Made by a program: the position numbers and the translations under genes. Source: an uncultured Alphaproteobacteria bacterium (GTDB taxonomy: Bacteria > Pseudomonadota > Alphaproteobacteria > UBA8366 > JADFVY01). From it: a stretch of 64,000 nt of DNA. How positions within the stretch are numbered: the first letter of the stretch is position 1; every line of letters starts with the position of its first letter. The stretch spans positions 1 to 64,000 of the forward strand of contig CAMYKU010000002.1 of NCBI GenBank assembly GCA_947259105.1, given 5' to 3'. Of the stretch, positions 60,649 to 64,000 are shown piece by piece. Under the pieces are notes generated by a model, which was not told where the DNA came from, made no database searches, and saw only the letters and a list, made by a program, of their open reading frames with translations.

Positions 60649-61659
60649 TCAGCTTGCGCCGCAATAATGCGCTTTCACCGTCTGGCGACCGCAAACCAGG
60701 TGGACGAGCCGGTCGAATCCGGGATCGTTCGCGCGGCGTTCCAGGACGCCCCCAGGTCCCCACGGGTCGACAAACATATACAATGCGCTTTCCAGTGTAT
60801 CGCGGCCAACCTGTTCCTTGTCCTCCCATATGTCGGCGACCATGGCGGCATCGTCCGCGATATATCCGGTTGCTGTATCTCGCAAGCCTTCCAGCAACTC
60901 GGAATGGACAACCTTCAAGCCGGCGGTGTAGTGGTCCAGGTTCAGGATGGCCCGCAGGCCGGCTTCGTCCCGCGCACTTGCTTTCAGGGCCAGCGCGTCC
61001 CAGAACGGCCCATCGCCATCGTTCGGGTATATCGGGTTCCACTTCTCATCGAAGAAATCTCGCCAGAAATCGTACATCACAGCGTATTCGGCGATTTCAA
61101 TCCGCCCGGCCGGCCGGTCTTCCGTCTTTTTGGCAAGCGAATCGATCAGCCGGTAGCCCTCGAGGGTTCGCTGGTCGGTGAGAATCTCGGTAACGCACAG
61201 ATCGTCGTATTTCGCGCCCGGATAGAACGCCTCGACGGCGAACCTGTATTCGCGGGCCAGCGTTGCCGGCAGATTCAGCCGCTGCGGGCCCATCCGGTCT
61301 TCCAAACCGAAGCGGCCGAGCAGCCGGTCGTCGGCATAGGCCGCGACGGTCCGGACGCGCGCGTTGGCCCGATATGCCCCCGGGCTCTTGTGATAGCCGT
61401 TCAACCAGCCAAGCACGGGAAGCGGCGTCGGCCTGTCGAACTTCAGGGCGATCCAGGCGGGCTGGCCGGCCTTGCCACTGACGCACCACGCCGTGCGGGC
61501 GCCCCGGTCCGTCAGGTTTTGCGGCCCGTAGCCGATGTCGCCCGCCGTCGGCAGGAACGCCGATGACACGACGCGCATATCGGCAAATGCGCCGGACGGG
61601 GCGGTGACTGGCAAACCCGCGGCGGTCGCCGCGACCATGCGGAATATGAAACCCTTCAT
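60649..61659 (-). CDS. Secreted protein with NADase-type glycan-binding-like domain
   Basis: A 336-residue exported protein whose family I only partly recognise. A signal peptide (about 1-27, ending SGAFA) is followed by a discoidin-like beta domain (about 28-165). Its shape ([33 protein letters not shown]) resembles the NADase-type glycan-binding domain of secreted enzymes. The C-terminal 170 residues look all-helical, with no catalytic motif seen. A sugar-binding role outside the cytoplasm is likely; the target is unknown. It is transcribed toward ssb with a 141-base gap. Confidence 0.65.
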   Translation of the reverse strand: MKGFIFRMVAATAAGLPVTAPSGAFADMRVVSSAFLPTAGDIGYGPQNLTDRGARTAWCVSGKAGQPAWIALKFDRPTPLPVLGWLNGYHKSPGAYRANARVRTVAAYADDRLLGRFGLEDRMGPQRLNLPATLAREYRFAVEAFYPGAKYDDLCVTEILTDQRTLEGYRLIDSLAKKTEDRPAGRIEIAEYAVMYDFWRDFFDEKWNPIYPNDGDGPFWDALALKASARDEAGLRAILNLDHYTAGLKVVHSELLEGLRDTATGYIADDAAMVADIWEDKEQVGRDTLESALYMFVDPWGPGGVLERRANDPGFDRLVHLVCGRQTVKAHYCGAS

Positions 61660-61802
61660 CGCCTTCTCCCGGCTGATAGCCCGTCGACGGACGGGTCTAC
61701 GCGCTCAAGACTATCGATGAAACGTGAACAAGCGGTTTCCCGGCTCATGTTCGGCATACAGCCACGGCGGGGCTTTCTCGCAGGGTGGCGGCAACCTATA
61801 TT

Positions 61803-61826
61803 GAACGCAACAGTTCCTGAAAGAAC
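61803..61826. promoter_or_regulatory. Phased GAAC/GTTC array upstream of uvrA
   Basis: GAAC (61803), GTTC (61813) and GAAC (61823) are spaced exactly 10 bases apart, just before the uvrA ATG at 61837. The spacing does not match the usual alphaproteobacterial LexA box GTTC-N7-GTTC, but the element is in a SOS-type position. Confidence 0.4.
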
Positions 61827-61836
61827 CGGCACATTC

Positions 61837-64000
61837 ATGCACAAGACGATCAGCGTTCGCGGCGCCCGCGAGCATAACCTGAAGGGCGTCGACGTCGACC
61901 TGCCCCGCGACCGGCTCGTCGTGATCACGGGGCTCAGCGGGTCCGGCAAGTCGTCGCTGGCCTTCGATACCATCTACGCGGAAGGCCAGCGCCGCTATGT
62001 GGAAAGCCTTTCGGCCTATGCGAGGCAGTTCCTGGAACTGATGCAGAAGCCGGACGTGGATTCGATCGAGGGCCTGTCGCCGGCGATTTCCATCGAACAG
62101 AAGACGACCAGCCGCAATCCGCGCTCGACGGTCGGCACCGTCACCGAGATCTACGACTATCTGCGCCTCTTGTTCGCCCGCATCGGCATCCCCTACTCGC
62201 CGGCCACCGGGCTGCCCATCGAAAGCCAGACGATCAGCCAGATGGTCGATCGTATCCTCGCCATGCCCGAGGGTGCGCGGCTCTACCTGCTGGCGCCGGT
62301 GGTGCGCGGCCGCAAGGGGGAATACCGCAAGGAACTGGCCGATCTGCAGAAGCGCGGATTCCAGCGCGTCAAGGTCGACGGCAAGCTCTACGAGATCGAC
62401 GATTCGCCGAAGCTGGACAAGAAGCGCAAGCACGATATCGAGGTCGTCGTGGACCGTCTCGTCGTGCGCCCGGACATCGCCAAGCGCCTGGCGGACTCGC
62501 TGGAAACCGCCCTGCACCTCGCCGAGGGCCTGGCGGTCGCGGAAGATGCCGATTCCGGCGATCGCACGATCTTCTCGGAGCGGTTCGCCTGCCCGGTCTC
62601 GGGCTTCACCATCGACGAGATCGAACCGCGGCTGTTCTCGTTCAACAATCCCTACGGCGCCTGTCCGGCCTGCGACGGGCTGGGCACGACGATGTATTTC
62701 GACCCGGAACTGGTGGTGCCGGACGACCGCAAGACGCTGGCCGACGGCGTCATCGCGCCCTGGGCCAACTCGTCGTCCCCCTATTTCCGGCAAACGCTGG
62801 ACAGCCTCGCCCGCCACTTCAAGGTCAGCACGCGCGAACCGTTCCGCGACCTGCCGGAGCCGGTCCGCGACGCGATCCTGAACGGGACGGGCGAGACCAA
62901 GGTCAGGATGGCCTACGATGACGGGTTTCGCAGCTACACCATCGAAAAGCCGTTCGAGGGCGTGCTGCCGAACATGCGGCGCCGCTGGCGCGAGACCGAC
63001 AGTTCCTGGGTGCGCGACGAGCTGGCCAAATACCAGAGCGTCTATCCGTGCGAGGCGTGCGGCGGCCACCGGCTAAAGCCCGAGGCCCTGGCTGTGAAGA
63101 TCGTCGGCCTGCATGCCGGCGAGGTCGCGGACATGACGATCGCCGACGCCGGCGCCTGGTTCAGCGCGCTGTCGGACCGCCTGGACGCCAAGCAACGCAC
63201 CATCGCCGAGCGGATCCTGAAGGAAATCAACGAGCGACTCGGGTTCCTGAACAATGTCGGGCTCGAATATCTGACCCTGGCACGCGCCTCGGCCACCCTG
63301 TCCGGCGGCGAAAGCCAGCGTATCCGGCTGGCCTCGCAGATCGGATCGGGGCTGACCGGCGTTCTCTACGTGCTGGACGAGCCCTCGATCGGCCTGCATC
63401 AGCGCGACAACCAGCGCCTGCTCGGGACGCTCAAGCGGCTGCGGGACCTCGGCAACACGGTCATCGTCGTCGAGCATGACGAGGACGCGATCCGGTCCGC
63501 CGACTATCTGGTGGACATGGGGCCCGGCGCTGGCATCCACGGCGGCGAAGTGGTCGCGGCCGGCCTGCCCGAGGAGGTCATGGCGCATCCGGAAAGCCTG
63601 ACCGCGCAATATCTGACCGGGCGCCGCGTGATCCCCCTGCCGGCAGCCCGGCGCCGCGGCCGGCGCGGCCAGTCGCTGCGCATTGCCGGGGCGCGGGCCA
63701 ACAACCTGCAGAATCTGGCCGTCGAGATCCCGCTGGGAACTTTCACCTGCGTGACCGGCGTCTCCGGCGGCGGCAAGTCGACATTGATTATCGAGACGCT
63801 CTACAAGGCGCTGGCCAAGCGCCTGAACAACGCCCGCACCCACCCGGGCGCGCACGACACCATCAAGGGCGCGGAATTCCTCGACAAGGTGATCGACATC
63901 GACCAGTCGCCGATCGGCCGCACGCCGCGTTCGAACCCGGCGACCTATACCGGCGCCTTCACGCCGATTCGCGACTGGTTCGCCAACCTGCCGGAATCGA
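61837..64000 (+). CDS. uvrA: Excinuclease ABC subunit A, truncated by window edge
   Basis: UvrA damage-recognition ATPase, about the first 720 residues; the gene runs off the right end of the window. The first ABC half has Walker [13 protein letters not shown] and signature [12 protein letters not shown]; the second half begins with GVSGGGKST near residue 644. The zinc-binding segments are present; the first reads CPVSGFTI, which lacks one of the cysteines of the E. coli CPICG form and is common in alphaproteobacteria. The ATG at 61837 starts the standard N-terminus. It is divergent from the secreted-protein gene. Confidence 0.95.
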   Translation, partial: MHKTISVRGAREHNLKGVDVDLPRDRLVVITGLSGSGKSSLAFDTIYAEGQRRYVESLSAYARQFLELMQKPDVDSIEGLSPAISIEQKTTSRNPRSTVGTVTEIYDYLRLLFARIGIPYSPATGLPIESQTISQMVDRILAMPEGARLYLLAPVVRGRKGEYRKELADLQKRGFQRVKVDGKLYEIDDSPKLDKKRKHDIEVVVDRLVVRPDIAKRLADSLETALHLAEGLAVAEDADSGDRTIFSERFACPVSGFTIDEIEPRLFSFNNPYGACPACDGLGTTMYFDPELVVPDDRKTLADGVIAPWANSSSPYFRQTLDSLARHFKVSTREPFRDLPEPVRDAILNGTGETKVRMAYDDGFRSYTIEKPFEGVLPNMRRRWRETDSSWVRDELAKYQSVYPCEACGGHRLKPEALAVKIVGLHAGEVADMTIADAGAWFSALSDRLDAKQRTIAERILKEINERLGFLNNVGLEYLTLARASATLSGGESQRIRLASQIGSGLTGVLYVLDEPSIGLHQRDNQRLLGTLKRLRDLGNTVIVVEHDEDAIRSADYLVDMGPGAGIHGGEVVAAGLPEEVMAHPESLTAQYLTGRRVIPLPAARRRGRRGQSLRIAGARANNLQNLAVEIPLGTFTCVTGVSGGGKSTLIIETLYKALAKRLNNARTHPGAHDTIKGAEFLDKVIDIDQSPIGRTPRSNPATYTGAFTPIRDWFANLPES

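Overview
The window is a GC-rich chromosomal segment that reads as an alphaproteobacterium, most likely a Rhodospirillales-type lineage. This is inferred from gene order and fusions, not from a marker-gene tree. Supporting signs are a PDH E1-beta with an N-terminal lipoyl domain, fused ispDF, the tandem ntrB-ntrC-ntrY-ntrX block, an hfq-hflX pair, the rlpA-dacC-tmk-holB-metG-tatD-MBL block, sdhE-mfd beside recG, and an HPF protein with a C-terminal cold-shock domain. Nearly all of it is protein-coding. I see no IS element, prophage, integrase, CRISPR array or rRNA. Two tRNAs are present: Ser-UGA and Lys-UUU.

Layout. 0.4-2 kb: enolase and ftsB. 2.2-8.8 kb: pyruvate dehydrogenase operon pdhA-pdhB-pdhC, a cupin gene, lpdA and lipA (lipoate synthesis next to the complexes that need lipoate), then a COQ10/RatA-like gene. 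9.4-12.3 kb: an XRE regulator converging on cinA(C-terminal type)-pgpA-ispDF. 12.4-21 kb: a CcsA-like membrane protein, the nitrogen two-component systems ntrBC and ntrYX, and trkA. 21-26 kb: D-amino-acid transaminase, HAD hydrolase, hfq, hflX, an IMPase-family phosphatase and a HIBADH-family dehydrogenase. 26-36 kb: mazG, two small regulators or hypotheticals, then a long minus-strand operon for cell envelope, replication and translation. 36.4-40.8 kb: tRNA-Ser, a PbfA-like PLP enzyme, HPF-CSD, a degenerate PleD-like protein and a FrnE-type DsbA protein. 40.8-47.7 kb: mfd, sdhE, recG and a DUF502 protein. 47.7-53.6 kb is the most accessory-looking stretch: a haloacetate dehalogenase-like hydrolase divergent from a type III polyketide synthase plus ICMT-family methyltransferase, tRNA-Lys, a PcaD-like lactonase, and a divergent enolase paralog overlapping an MTR-kinase-like phosphotransferase. 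53.6-64 kb: coaD, gyrA, aruH and aruI (arginine transaminase pathway), ssb, a secreted protein, and uvrA running off the right edge.

Most unusual points. (1) The standard enolase has lost about 44 residues of its N-terminal domain in frame but keeps every active-site motif. (2) A second, full-length enolase-like protein lacks the family Glu168 and His373 equivalents and is translationally coupled to a small-molecule kinase; together these look like a kinase/dehydratase module on an unknown substrate. (3) A type III PKS plus methyltransferase module shares an intergenic region containing tandem 11-bp repeats with a dehalogenase-like gene. (4) A perfect CTAG-centred palindrome sits over a predicted promoter, and its core recurs inside the enolase paralog. 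(5) An exact 16-bp GC palindrome recurs in distant genes with several partial copies. (6) A PleD-like protein has no phosphoacceptor but an intact c-di-GMP inhibitory-site motif. Functions are assigned from motifs and family memory; no database search was run.
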